A stretch of 51,634 nucleotides of DNA from Alphaproteobacteria bacterium HGW-Alphaproteobacteria-1 (GCA_002842985.1 PHEQ01000020.1:1-51634); one strand, 5' to 3'. Shown: positions 17,768 through 34,237, counted from the first letter of the stretch. The notes: a model not told the origin generated them from the sequence alone. Numbers and translations are program-made.

Positions 17768-19783
17768 ATGGCCGCGCCCCCGCTTCTTGATATCCGCAAG
17801 CTTTGCGTCGGGTTCCGCAGCCGCGCGGGCCTGATGCTGCCGGTTCTGCACGAGGTGGACCTGAGCGTGTGCCGGGGCGAAAGCCTTGGCATCGTCGGCG
17901 AGAGCGGGTCGGGCAAGAGCACGCTGGCGCTGGCCGCCATGGGCTATCTGCGGCACGGCCTGCAACGGCTCAAGGGCGAGGTGATTTATGACGGGCGCGA
18001 CATGTTCGGCCTGCCGCCCGCCGAACTGGCGCGCATCCGGGGCGGCAAGCTTGGCCTCATTCCGCAGAATTCCGGGCAGGCGCTGACGCCGACGCAGCGC
18101 GTCGGCACGCAGATCAGGGAGGCGCTCCGCCTGCATTGCGAGCACGACCCCGCGACCCATCACGCGCGCGCCTGCGCGCTGTTGGAACAGGTCCGCCTGC
18201 CCGATCCCGAGACGATCCTGCGGCGCTATCCGCATGAATTGTCAGGCGGGCAGCAGCAGCGGGTGGCGATTGCCATGGCGCTGGCCGGAGAGCCGGATGC
18301 GCTCTTGCTCGATGAGCCGACCACCGGGCTTGATGTGACCACACAGGCGCATATTCTGGACCTCCTGCGCGATCTGGCGCGCGAGCGGGACATGGCGATG
18401 GTCTATGTCAGCCACGATCTGGGGGTGATCGCGCGGGTCTGCGACCGGGTGCAGGTGCTTTATGCCGGCGAAACGGTTTTGACGGGGCCTGCGCGCGCGG
18501 TGCTGCGCGCGCCCGCCCACCCTTATGCGGCGGCGCTGCTGGCGGCGATTCCACGACTGGGGGCGCACGGGCTGCCAAGCGCACTGGACGGGCGCCCGCC
18601 CGGCCCGGATGTGGCGCGCCATGGCTGCGCCTTTGCCCCGCGCTGCGGGCTGGCAACGGAGGCATGCCGCGCCGAGCGGCCCAACATGGCCACCACCGAG
18701 GACGGTCAGGCCGCGCGCTGTCTTTTTCCCGGCAATGCGGCCGCGCACGGTGCGGGGCGCGACGCCCCCGCCTGTGCGGCGGACAGCCCTTGCGCGCTCG
18801 CGCTCGACGGGGTCTCGGTGCGCTATGACAGGCCCGGATGGCTGGCGCGGCTGCGCAGGGCTGCGCCGCCGCCCGCCACCGTCGAGGGGATCACACTTGA
18901 CTTGCGGCGGGGCGAGACGCTTGGCCTTGTCGGTGAATCGGGCAGCGGCAAATCCACCATCCTGCGCGCGCTTGCCGGACTGTTGCCGCCCGCCGCCGGG
19001 GACATCACGCTTGGGGACGGCACGCCGCTGCCGAAGGCGGTAGAGCGGCGGCGGCCGCAGGATCTGCGCCGCATCCAGATGATTTTCCAGAACCCCGACG
19101 AGAGCCTCAATCCGCGCCAGTCGGTGGGCGAGATCCTCGCGCAGCCGCTGCGGCTCTATTTCGGGCTGAAAGGGCAGGCGCTGGCCGACCGCGCCGCCGA
19201 ATTGCTCGAAACTGTCCGGCTTGGCGCGCATTACCTCGAACGGCGGCCCGGTCAGCTCTCGGGGGGCGAGAAACAGCGCGTGGCGGTGGCGCGCGCCTTT
19301 GCCGCGGGGCCGGAGGTGGTGCTGTGCGACGAGATCACCTCGGCGCTCGATGTCTCGGTGCAGGCGGCAGTTCTCGATCTGCTCAACGATCTCAAGGCGC
19401 GCCACGGCACGGCCTTCATCTTCGTCAGCCATGACCTCACGGTGGTGCGCGCGCTGTCGGATCGGGTGGCCGTGCTTTATCAGGGGCGCATCTGCGAGAC
19501 CGGACCGGCGGCGGCGGTCTACGGCGCCCCGTTCCACCCCTATACCGAGGTGCTGCTGGGGGCCGTTCTGGCCCCCGACCCCGACCACGCGCCGCGCCTG
19601 CTGGCCGAGGATGCAACGGAGCTTGCCCCGCCCGCGCAGGGCTGTCCGTTCCAGCGGCGGTGCCCGGTCAAGCTCGGGGCGATCTGCGAGACCGACACGC
19701 CCCCCGCCCGCGAGGCGGGCGCGGGGCATGTGATCCGCTGTCATATTCCGCTGGAGACGCTGAACAAGACGGCAATGGGTTAA
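17768..19783 (+). CDS. Fused DppD-DppF-type ABC ATPase
   Basis: 671 aa holding two complete ATPases. Domain 1: Walker A GESGSGKSTL (about residue 38), signature LSGGQQQRVAIAMALAG, Walker B ALLLDEPTTGLD, then the oligopeptide-transporter C-terminal cysteine region (GCAFAPRCGLATEACRAE). Domain 2 repeats this: GESGSGKSTIL, LSGGEKQRVAVARAFAAG, VVLCDEITSALD and a second Cys-rich tail (GCPFQRRCPVKLGAIC). The Cys tails often bind an iron-sulfur cluster in this family. It starts 1 base after permease 2. No substrate-binding protein gene is adjacent, so the system must borrow one or be incomplete. Confidence 0.9.
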   Translation: MAAPPLLDIRKLCVGFRSRAGLMLPVLHEVDLSVCRGESLGIVGESGSGKSTLALAAMGYLRHGLQRLKGEVIYDGRDMFGLPPAELARIRGGKLGLIPQNSGQALTPTQRVGTQIREALRLHCEHDPATHHARACALLEQVRLPDPETILRRYPHELSGGQQQRVAIAMALAGEPDALLLDEPTTGLDVTTQAHILDLLRDLARERDMAMVYVSHDLGVIARVCDRVQVLYAGETVLTGPARAVLRAPAHPYAAALLAAIPRLGAHGLPSALDGRPPGPDVARHGCAFAPRCGLATEACRAERPNMATTEDGQAARCLFPGNAAAHGAGRDAPACAADSPCALALDGVSVRYDRPGWLARLRRAAPPPATVEGITLDLRRGETLGLVGESGSGKSTILRALAGLLPPAAGDITLGDGTPLPKAVERRRPQDLRRIQMIFQNPDESLNPRQSVGEILAQPLRLYFGLKGQALADRAAELLETVRLGAHYLERRPGQLSGGEKQRVAVARAFAAGPEVVLCDEITSALDVSVQAAVLDLLNDLKARHGTAFIFVSHDLTVVRALSDRVAVLYQGRICETGPAAAVYGAPFHPYTEVLLGAVLAPDPDHAPRLLAEDATELAPPAQGCPFQRRCPVKLGAICETDTPPAREAGAGHVIRCHIPLETLNKTAMG

Positions 19784-19845
19784 CAGCCTCGGCTCAAGGT
19801 CAGGCAACCAGACCCTCCCGGTCCGTCTGCCGACCCCTCCAACGA

Positions 19846-19873
19846 AAAAGCCCGGCCAGATGGCCGGGCTTTT
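19846..19873. terminator. Bidirectional terminator between ABC ATPase and rpoC
   Basis: AAAAGCCCGGCC, loop AGAT, GGCCGGGCTTTT: a perfect 12-bp stem ending in four T on one strand and preceded by five A on the other. It serves the plus-strand ABC operon and the end of the minus-strand rpo operon. Confidence 0.92.
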
Positions 19874-19895
19874 CCGAATTGGCGATATGCGGCGA

Positions 19896-24143
<4,248 letters not shown>

Positions 24144-24184
24144 TGTCTGATCCTTAGAGGCTGGCGGTCGAGGGCGGTGAAGCG

Positions 24185-24231
24185 CCGTTTTCTTCAAAAG
24201 AAAACGGACCGGACCCTTTTGAAGGGTCCGG
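24185..24231 (-). repeat. Two tandem perfect hairpins in the rpoB-rpoC spacer
   Basis: CCGTTTTCTT-CAA-AAGAAAACGG (24185-24207) and, one base on, CCGGACCCTT-TTG-AAGGGTCCGG (24209-24231). Each is a perfect 10-bp stem with a 3-base loop, and the loop regions (CTTCAAAAG, CTTTTGAAG) are reverse complements of each other. They could be an RNA-processing or partial attenuation signal between rpoB and rpoC, or a small repeat element. Neither stem is followed by a real U-run on the minus strand. Confidence 0.75.
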
Positions 24232-24241
24232 CGTGTCGTGC

Positions 24242-28378
<4,137 letters not shown>

Positions 28379-28558
28379 GGTCGATCTCACCTTTCGTTTC
28401 TCACCGGCCGCGGTCGCTGTCGGGCACCAGCGCCGAGGGCCTCAGAGAGGGCGGGGCGATCCATTCGCGGCCATCGTCCCAATGACGGCCTCCCGATCGC
28501 AAGAACCTCGCCTGAAAGAACCCCCGGCACGGGCGGGGCCTCTCTGAGACAGGTTCGG

Positions 28559-28584
28559 CTGGACCCGGATATGCCCGGATCCAG
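28559..28584 (-). repeat. Hairpin in the rplL-rpoB spacer
   Basis: On the minus strand CTGGATCCGG, a 6-base loop, CCGGGTCCAG: a 10-bp stem with one G-U pair. Together with the hairpin at the rplL stop it may be the counterpart of the attenuator/RNase III region that in E. coli separates ribosomal-protein from polymerase output. A separate 10-bp inverted repeat, CTCAGAGAGG (28441-28450) with CCTCTCTGAG (28539-28548), also lies in this spacer. No other gene is seen between 28379 and 28659. Confidence 0.45.
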
Positions 28585-28640
28585 CCTTGGAGATATATCA
28601 CGCGAGACGCAAATGTCCCGGATCACGTTGCGTCCGGGAA

Positions 28641-28661
28641 GATCGCGCCAGAGGCGCGATC
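28641..28661 (-). terminator. Hairpin overlapping the rplL stop codon (partial terminator or attenuator)
   Basis: GATCGCGCC-AGA-GGCGCGATC is a perfect 9-bp stem with a 3-base loop whose upstream arm contains bases of the rplL stop codon. No U-tract follows on the minus strand, so I expect pausing, attenuation or 3'-end protection rather than complete termination. Confidence 0.5.
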
Positions 28662-29040
28662 ACTTGAGTTCGACCTCGGCGCCGGCTGCTTCCAGCTTGC
28701 CCTTGATCTCTTCGGCTTCGGCCTTCGAGACCTGCTCCTTGACGGCCTTGCCACCGGCCTCAACGAGGTCCTTGGCTTCCTTGAGGCCGAGACCCGTGAT
28801 GGCGCGGACCTCTTTGATCACGTTGATCTTCGACGCACCAGCCGATTTCAGGATCACGTCGAATTCGGTCTGCTCTTCGGCAACCGCCGCACCGGCATCG
28901 CCAACCGGGCCTGCCATCATCACGGCGCCGCCGGCGGCGGGCTCGATGCCATACTCGTCCTTGAGGATGGTTTTCAGTTCCTGTGCTTCGAGAAGCGTCA
29001 GATTGACAATCTCTTCCGCGAGTTTTTTCAGATCAGCCAT
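28660..29040 (-). CDS. rplL: 50S ribosomal protein L7/L12
   Basis: Stalk protein that recruits GTPase translation factors to the ribosome; present as dimers on L10. 126 aa: N-terminal dimerisation domain [23 protein letters not shown], an Ala/Gly-rich hinge, and the C-terminal factor-binding domain from about residue 58 ([22 protein letters not shown], then [12 protein letters not shown]). About 70 bases separate it from rplJ. A hairpin overlaps its stop. Confidence 0.97.
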   Translation of the reverse strand: MADLKKLAEEIVNLTLLEAQELKTILKDEYGIEPAAGGAVMMAGPVGDAGAAVAEEQTEFDVILKSAGASKINVIKEVRAITGLGLKEAKDLVEAGGKAVKEQVSKAEAEEIKGKLEAAGAEVELK

Positions 29041-29113
29041 TTTTCAGCTCTTTCCGTTTTCTAGATGTGTTCCAACGTCGGGCACTACCCTACGCGAATG
29101 CGACAGTCTTGCC

Positions 29114-29632
29114 TTATGCAGCCTCGGCCTTTTCCTCGATCGTCGAGAGGATACTCGCGATATTCGAGGCAGGTGCGCCAATGGCCCCGGCGATGTTCGA
29201 AGCAGGCGCGCCGATGCAGCCGACGATGGAGGCAATAAGCTCCTCGCGCGACGGCATTTTCGACACGGCCTCGACACCGGCCCGGTCCAGAGCCGTCTCA
29301 CCCATTGCCCCGCCAAGGATTTCGAACTTCTTGTTCGCCTTGGCAAAGTCCTCGGCCACCTTGGCTGCTGCCACGGGGTCTTCGGAGAAGGTGAGCACGG
29401 TCATGCCCGAGAGGTAGTCAGCGATGCTTGCGCAGGGCTTGCCCTCAAGGGCGATCTTGGCGAGCCTGTTCTTGGCAACGCGGACCGATGCCTCTGCCGC
29501 ACGGGCGCGGGCACGAAGATCCTGCATTTCGACAACTGTCAGACCCGTGTAGTGGGCAACCACCACAACGCCAGAGCTTTCGAAGATCTGGCCGAGTTCC
29601 TCGACCACTTTCTCTTTCTGGGCTCTATCCAC
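29114..29632 (-). CDS. rplJ: 50S ribosomal protein L10
   Basis: 172-aa base of the ribosomal stalk and, in bacteria generally, the autogenous repressor of rplJL translation. It starts [21 protein letters not shown] and has the rRNA-binding core [22 protein letters not shown]. The C-terminal helix carrying L7/L12 sites ends [19 protein letters not shown] direct near-repeat near the C-terminus ([21 protein letters not shown]) lies just before that helix. The 254-base leader upstream is the expected regulatory target. Confidence 0.97.
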   Translation of the reverse strand: MDRAQKEKVVEELGQIFESSGVVVVAHYTGLTVVEMQDLRARARAAEASVRVAKNRLAKIALEGKPCASIADYLSGMTVLTFSEDPVAAAKVAEDFAKANKKFEILGGAMGETALDRAGVEAVSKMPSREELIASIVGCIGAPASNIAGAIGAPASNIASILSTIEEKAEAA

Positions 29633-29886
29633 AGTTTCACTCCAAATTTGGGGGTTTCCCCCCGGCTCAGGTTTGCCACCCCCGAGGGGACGGCGTTCGG
29701 GTCCAAAACAAGGGGTCCCGAGGCCAAGATCACCCGAGAGCCAAAGCGCCCGGCTGGAATCTCATCTCGTTCCCCATCTCAGGAAGGATTTATTCACCGC
29801 GATTGCGACGAACCCTCCGTCTCGGACAGGACAGGGCCACACGGCCCCGCCATCCGCCCCGGCCCTTGTGGGACCGGGGCGAGATC
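29633..29886 (-). promoter_or_regulatory. rplA-rplJ spacer: presumed L10 leader with post-rplA hairpin
   Basis: No gene is seen here. Directly after rplA a stem CGCCCCGG/CCGGGGCG (29855-29881, 11-base loop that can pair further) could terminate or attenuate part of the rplKA message. The rest precedes rplJ and is where L10-L12 complexes bind the leader in other bacteria to repress rplJL. I see several G/C-rich complementary runs (for example GGGGG and CCCCC tracts near 29650-29665) but cannot draw the exact kink-turn. Confidence 0.5.
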
Positions 29887-30585
29887 TCATTCGGTGACGG
29901 CGCTGTTGACGTCCACCGACACGCCCGCGCCCATCGTGGACGAGAGCGAGATTTTCTTGACATAGGTGCCCTTGGCGCCCGCGGGGCGCGCCTTTTGCAC
30001 CGCCGAGACAAAGGCGCGCAGGTTCTCGGCCAGTTTCTCGGCGTCGAACGAGGCCTTGCCGATCCCGGCATGGATGACCCCGGCCTTTTCGGCCTTGAAC
30101 TGGACCTGTCCGCCCTTGGCGTCCTTGACCGCCTGCGCCACATCCATGGTCACGGTGCCGACCTTGGGGTTGGGCATCAGGTTGCGGGGGCCAAGCACCT
30201 TGCCCAGACGGCCCACGACGGGCATCATGTCGGGCGTGGCGATGCAGCGATCGAACTCGATCTTGCCGCTCTGCACGATCTCCATCAGATCCTCGGCGCC
30301 GACGATGTCGGCGCCTGCCGCCTGGGCCTCATCGGCCTTGGCGCCACGGGCGAAGACGGCGACGCGCACGGTCTTGCCGGTACCGTTGGGCAGGCCCACG
30401 ACGCCGCGCACCATCTGGTCGGCATGGCGCGGATCGACGCCGAGATTCATGGCGACCTCAACGGTTTCGTCGAATTTCGCGCTGGCATTGTCCTTGATCA
30501 GGGCAATCGCCTCTTCGACCGTCACATTGGCCTTGCCGGCAAAAGCCTCACGCAGGGCACGGGTCCGTTTTCCAAGCTTTGCCAT
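29887..30585 (-). CDS. rplA: 50S ribosomal protein L1
   Basis: 232-aa L1, which forms the mobile stalk at the ribosomal E site and usually represses its own rplKA message. The sequence reads [21 protein letters not shown], with the family block [19 protein letters not shown] and the ending [21 protein letters not shown]. It starts one base after rplK, as in most bacteria. Confidence 0.97.
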   Translation of the reverse strand: MAKLGKRTRALREAFAGKANVTVEEAIALIKDNASAKFDETVEVAMNLGVDPRHADQMVRGVVGLPNGTGKTVRVAVFARGAKADEAQAAGADIVGAEDLMEIVQSGKIEFDRCIATPDMMPVVGRLGKVLGPRNLMPNPKVGTVTMDVAQAVKDAKGGQVQFKAEKAGVIHAGIGKASFDAEKLAENLRAFVSAVQKARPAGAKGTYVKKISLSSTMGAGVSVDVNSAVTE

Positions 30586-30586
30586 C

Positions 30587-31012
30587 TTACTTCACCTCGA
30601 TGCCCATGGAGCGCGCGGAGCCGAGAATGATCTGCATCGCCGCCTCGACGGAATTGGCATTGAGATCCTTCATCTTGGCTTCGGCAATCTCGCGCACCTG
30701 CGCGATGGTGACGGTGCCTGCCGTGGTGCGGCCCGGCGTTTTGGAGCCGCCCTGCAACTTGGCGGCCTTTTTCAGGTAATGCGACGCAGGCGGCGTCTTG
30801 ATGTCCATGACAAAGGACTTGTCCTGATAGTAGGAAATCACCGTCGGGCAGGGCGCGCCGGGTTCCATGTCTGCGGTCTTGGCATTGAACTGCTTGCAGA
30901 ATTCCATGATGTTGATGCCGCGCTGGCCCAGGGCCGGGCCGACGGGCGGGCTGGGATTGGCTTGCCCGGCTTTCACCTGGAGCTTGAGCGTCCCGATCAG
31001 TTTCTTGGCCAT
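30587..31012 (-). CDS. rplK: 50S ribosomal protein L11
   Basis: 141-aa L11, binder of the GTPase-associated centre of 23S rRNA and needed for the stringent response. Blocks include [22 protein letters not shown] (split by usual prolines) and the RNA-binding C-terminus [21 protein letters not shown], ending [12 protein letters not shown]. It follows nusG by about 110 bases and precedes rplA by one base. Confidence 0.97.
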   Translation of the reverse strand: MAKKLIGTLKLQVKAGQANPSPPVGPALGQRGINIMEFCKQFNAKTADMEPGAPCPTVISYYQDKSFVMDIKTPPASHYLKKAAKLQGGSKTPGRTTAGTVTIAQVREIAEAKMKDLNANSVEAAMQIILGSARSMGIEVK

Positions 31013-31121
31013 CCGGCCTCTCCTTCGCTTCCAACGCCGTCAGGGCGCGCCCCTCCGGCTCTCTTGTTGTGTGGTGCGGTCCGGCGGCCGCGGCCGCCTC
31101 GCCTCCCACGGCTCACGGGGA

Positions 31122-31655
31122 TCAGGTCTGTTTCGTGACCTGCGTGAATTCCAGTTCGACCGGCGTTTCCCGGCCAAAGATCGACACCGACACCTTGAGG
31201 CGCTGGTGATCCTCGTCGACATATTCGACCATGCCGTCGAAATCCTCGAACGGGCCGTCATTGACCTTGACCCGCTCGCCCACCTCGAAGTGGATGAGGG
31301 TGCGCGGGCTTTCCTCGCCTTCCTGCACCCGGCCAAGGATCGACTGCACCTCGCTGTCGCGCATCGGCATCGGGCGGCCCTGCGGGCCAAGGAACCCGGT
31401 TACCCGGTTGATCGAGTTGATCAGGTGATAGCCCTTGTCCGACATCTCCATGTGCACAAGCACATAGCCCGGCATGAAGCGCCGTTCGGCGGTGACCTTC
31501 TTGCCACGACGGATCTCGATCACCTCTTCGGTGGGCACCAGAACCTCGTCGATCTCGTCCTCAAGGCCATTGTCGATCACCGACTGCCTGATCTGCTCGG
31601 CGATCTTCTTCTCGAAGTTCGAGAGAACGCTGACCGAGTACCACCGCTTTGCCAT
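31122..31655 (-). CDS. nusG: Transcription antitermination protein NusG
   Basis: 177 aa. Couples RNA polymerase to Rho and to the ribosome. The N-terminal NGN domain starts MAKRWYSVSVLSNFEKKIAEQ, with the FMPGYVLVHMEM strand that contacts the polymerase clamp. The C-terminal KOW domain has VGERVKVNDGPFEDFDGMVE. Unusually, secE is not directly upstream: two unrelated genes and a terminator intervene. A 7-bp hairpin (31677-31692, CCGGCGC/GCGCCGG) lies about 20 bases before the start. The AT-rich sequence at 31693-31740 may contain a dedicated promoter. Confidence 0.96.
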   Translation of the reverse strand: MAKRWYSVSVLSNFEKKIAEQIRQSVIDNGLEDEIDEVLVPTEEVIEIRRGKKVTAERRFMPGYVLVHMEMSDKGYHLINSINRVTGFLGPQGRPMPMRDSEVQSILGRVQEGEESPRTLIHFEVGERVKVNDGPFEDFDGMVEYVDEDHQRLKVSVSIFGRETPVELEFTQVTKQT

Positions 31656-31730
31656 TGCCGACCTTGCCCTTGCTTCCCGGCGCAGGCGCCGGTTTTTCGT
31701 ATTTTTTCAAGCGGTTGTTACCGCATGCCC

Positions 31731-31770
31731 GAAAATTAAAAGTGGCGCGCAACACGAATCGCCGCGCGCC
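31731..31770 (-). terminator. Rho-independent terminator after the two-gene cassette
   Basis: Read on the minus strand: GGCGCGC (31770-31764), a 13-base loop, GCGCGCC (31750-31744), then ACTTTTAATTTT. A GC stem followed by a T-rich run is the classical form. It lies 45 bases after the end of the 31816-32262 gene and before nusG, so the cassette seems to have its own transcript end. Confidence 0.75.
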
Positions 31771-31815
31771 TTTCATCCGGACTGTGGGGCGAACTAGCCC
31801 CGTTTCGCCCTGAAT

Positions 31816-32262
31816 TCAAGGGCTTTCTGCATCTCGGCCCGCACCCGAGAGCCAGAGCCGCGAGAGCCATCGCCCGTGGCGATGCACCCCCAGACGCGGC
31901 CGCACCGGCGCGAGGCGCGCGCCCACCTCCAGCCGCCAGCGCCGCGTGGCGGGAAAAGCGAAGCCAAAGACACGCTCTGCGATCCGCTCGGGCACGATCC
32001 CGGCACTTGCCCAGCCGAAAAATGCAAGACTCACCTGATCCACGACTCCCACCCGCGACAAAAGGCAGATTTCAAGCGATTCCTCGAACGGGCTATCGTG
32101 ATCGGCGAAGAGGAGCCACTCCGCGCCGACCTCGAACACCGCCAGAACATGCCGTCCCGGCACCCACAACTCGGGGCCGGATGGACCGCAGCGCACCCGC
32201 ATTTCGGGCTCTTCGGACTGCTCGCGGTGGTCCAGAACCTGCCAGGTTTGACCGTTTCCCAT
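31816..32262 (-). CDS. Hypothetical protein, candidate immunity partner of the glycine-zipper protein
   Basis: 148 aa that I do not recognise. It starts MGNGQTWQVLDHREQSEEP and seems beta-rich, with alternating hydrophobic strands (HVLAVFEVGAEWLLFADH, then VSLAFFGWASAGIVPERI) and an Arg-rich C-terminal half. No signal peptide or membrane helix is evident. Its ATG shares one base with the stop of the upstream gene (TGATG), so translation is coupled. Small, unrelated, co-translated partners downstream of membrane toxins are commonly immunity proteins; the role is inference. A terminator follows. The overlapping minus-strand frame at 31794-32027 is a shadow. Confidence 0.6.
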   Translation of the reverse strand: MGNGQTWQVLDHREQSEEPEMRVRCGPSGPELWVPGRHVLAVFEVGAEWLLFADHDSPFEESLEICLLSRVGVVDQVSLAFFGWASAGIVPERIAERVFGFAFPATRRWRLEVGARLAPVRPRLGVHRHGRWLSRLWLSGAGRDAESP

Positions 32263-33005
32263 CAGAAGAACAAACTCACGCCGAAGGCCGCGAGCGCGCC
32301 GCCGACGAACGCCCCGATGCCGACACAGACCGGCGCGCCGGGGCCGCAGACAAGCCCTGCCGCCGCGCCGCCCGCGATGCCGCCTGCGATGCCGCCGCCC
32401 ATCACCGCGCCCTCTTGGAGCGCCTGCGCACCGGGATCGTCGGCGACGGCGATATTGTAGACCGAAACACCGATGCTCAGCACGATCAGCCCGCGGCCAA
32501 ACCGCGACGCGCGTTGCATCATCGCATTGACCTGCGGGTTCGACCGCCCGGAGGCGCGGACCACCTCGGCATAAACGCGGTGCTGTTCGGCCGCCGACAA
32601 GCGGTCAAACCGCGCTCCGGCCCCGAAAAGCAGCTCGGTATAACGGGCAAGAAGGGTCTGTCGGTTCAGACCATACTTCTTCATTTGTTCGGCCATGGCG
32701 CGCCCGACCGGCGAGGTCCGCCCGCGCAGCGCCTCGAGCGTGGTGTTGCGCAAAAGGATTGCTTCGTCCGCCGCCTGCGCCCAGCTCAACTGACCGCTGC
32801 GCGCCGCCCGTTCCAGCGCGCTTGCCGCCTCGGAAATCTGCCGCTGATAGAGCAGCCGCACCTGCGCGTCATTGGTGGCCATCGCCGCCGCAGCGGTGAC
32901 ATCGGCGCGCAGAACGTCAATGGCCCGGTCGAACACGCTGCGGTCATCCTGACCCGAGCCCGTGCCGCCTGTGCCCGATCCGAATGTCCAGAATGTATCT
33001 GCCAC
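32262..33005 (-). CDS. Glycine-zipper membrane protein, candidate pore-forming toxin-like domain
   Basis: 247 aa. N-terminal Gly/Ser linker (residues 1-20), then an all-helical region (21-165) with FGAGARFDRLSAAEQHRVYAE and RASGRSNPQVNAMM. A hydrophobic helix follows (about 169-188, RGLIVLSIGVSVYNIAVA). A glycine zipper (199-219, many GGxxGG/AGG steps) leads to CGPGAPVC (220-227) and a last hydrophobic helix to the C-terminus. No Sec signal peptide. The helix plus Gly-zipper plus CGP-APVC layout recalls C-terminal membrane-inserting domains of polymorphic and type VI effectors, but there is no PAAR, VgrG or Rhs part. Located between secE and nusG. Function is inference. Confidence 0.6.
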   Translation of the reverse strand: MADTFWTFGSGTGGTGSGQDDRSVFDRAIDVLRADVTAAAAMATNDAQVRLLYQRQISEAASALERAARSGQLSWAQAADEAILLRNTTLEALRGRTSPVGRAMAEQMKKYGLNRQTLLARYTELLFGAGARFDRLSAAEQHRVYAEVVRASGRSNPQVNAMMQRASRFGRGLIVLSIGVSVYNIAVADDPGAQALQEGAVMGGGIAGGIAGGAAAGLVCGPGAPVCVGIGAFVGGALAAFGVSLFF

Positions 33006-33084
33006 CTGCCTCGCGCCCTCACATGCCGTCGCCCGCAGGTTGCGCCCGCAGAGCGTGCAAGGTCAACCGGCAAAAGAGGGCGGC

Positions 33085-33282
33085 TCAGCCGAAGATGCCG
33101 AGCACCGCCTGAAGCCCGCCCCGGATCGCAAGATCGACCAGCGCAAAGAAAATGGCCGTCAGCGTGGCGAGGATGAACACCATCACCGTCGTCAACACCA
33201 CCTCTCGCCGGGTGGGCCAGACGACCTTGGCCACTTCCGAGCGGACCTGCTGAATGAACTGAAGCGGGTTCGTGCCTGCCAT
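33085..33282 (-). CDS. secE: Preprotein translocase subunit SecE
   Basis: 65-aa single-span SecE: MAGTNPLQFIQQVRSEVAKVVWPTRREV followed by a membrane helix (TTVMVFILATLTAIFFALVDL). The amphipathic KVVWPTRREV motif is the family hallmark. It clamps SecY in the translocon. Upstream, a membrane-protein gene separates it from tRNA-Trp; downstream, the two-gene cassette separates it from nusG. Confidence 0.95.
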   Translation of the reverse strand: MAGTNPLQFIQQVRSEVAKVVWPTRREVVLTTVMVFILATLTAIFFALVDLAIRGGLQAVLGIFG

Positions 33283-33339
33283 CTGTGCCGTCTTTCCTGA
33301 ATGCGTCCTGCCGCGACATACGCGGCACGGACCGCGAAT

Positions 33340-33912
33340 TCAAGAGCCGAGACGGTCCCGCCCTGCGTCGCCGATGCGATCAAACGGGTCCGGCATGGCG
33401 TCGAACGGGTCGTCCTCGGCCTCCGGCAAAAGTTTCGCCCGAATCGCCCGGGCGCGCGCGGTCAGGTCGTTACCGATCGTTTGCAGACGCTGCTGACCGA
33501 AGAGCGCGACACCGAACAGGCAGAGCACGAACACGGCCAGCATGGCGATGAGCACCGCCCGCGGCCAGATCAGGACGGCAAGAAACAGAAGCGCCCAACC
33601 CGCATGTGCAGGACCGGGCCGCCATCCGCGCAACCGCGCGATCAAGTGACCGGGTTTGGGCAGGGTGGGTTTGCGGCGGGGCGACCGGTGCGGCGCGACG
33701 GGCTCAAGCACCAGTTGATCCTCCAGCGCGGGCAGGCCATCGCGGCGGCGCGTCGCGCGCTCCTCGTGCATGATCTGGTTGATGGTCGTGACGGCGTTGC
33801 GCACGGCGATTTCGGTCGTCGCGGCATCGGCGGGCGGATGCGCGGCGAATTCCTCGGCATCGAGAAAGAATTGATTGGATGGGGTCTCACCCCGAACACG
33901 GCTCGGTCCCAT
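33340..33912 (-). CDS. Hypothetical membrane protein between tRNA-Trp and secE
   Basis: 190 aa from ATG 33912 (MGPSRVRGETPSNQFFLDAEE). The longer frame to 34053 runs into the spacer beside the tRNA and is unlikely. A soluble N-terminal half (AVRNAVTTINQIMHEERATRRRDGLPALEDQ, then a Pro/Arg-rich linker) is followed by one long or two short membrane helices at about residues 105-140 (WALLFLAVLIWPRAVLIAMLAVFVLCLFGV). An acidic tail with DPFDAMPDPFDRIG completes it. I know no function. Its place before secE suggests co-transcription with the translocon gene. Confidence 0.7.
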   Translation of the reverse strand: MGPSRVRGETPSNQFFLDAEEFAAHPPADAATTEIAVRNAVTTINQIMHEERATRRRDGLPALEDQLVLEPVAPHRSPRRKPTLPKPGHLIARLRGWRPGPAHAGWALLFLAVLIWPRAVLIAMLAVFVLCLFGVALFGQQRLQTIGNDLTARARAIRAKLLPEAEDDPFDAMPDPFDRIGDAGRDRLGS

Positions 33913-34150
33913 AGCAGCAGCACTCTCTTTTCCACGCCCCCACGCGGTTCGGCGCCCCCTCAGGATTGCCGATACATGGTTTCTCTGGGGCGCAAATGTG
34001 GCGCAATAGTGGCAAACACGCGTCAAAACCGGGGCATTTCCGATTTTCAACACATTTGAGCAGTATTTTGGGCAAAGTTCAGGTGTATTGGGCCGCTGCC
34101 GACACGCATAACGCGAAGCGCAAAGTCACCTTTGGTCCGGTCCTGGGAAT

Positions 34151-34226
34151 TGGCAGGGGCAGCAGGGTTCGAACCCGCGACCTACGGTTTTGGAGACCGT
34201 CGCTCTACCAGCTGAGCTATACCCCT
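34151..34226 (-). tRNA. tRNA-Trp (anticodon CCA)
   Basis: 76 bases on the minus strand including encoded CCA. The acceptor AGGGGTA pairs with TGCCCCT (one G-T pair). The D-arm is GCTCAGCTGGTAGAGC, the anticodon loop CTCCAAA gives CCA, and the T-arm GCGGGTTCGAACCCTGC (with one mismatch) is standard. tRNA-Trp ahead of secE/nusG is common in alphaproteobacteria. Confidence 0.97.
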
Positions 34227-34237
34227 GCGGTGCGGCG

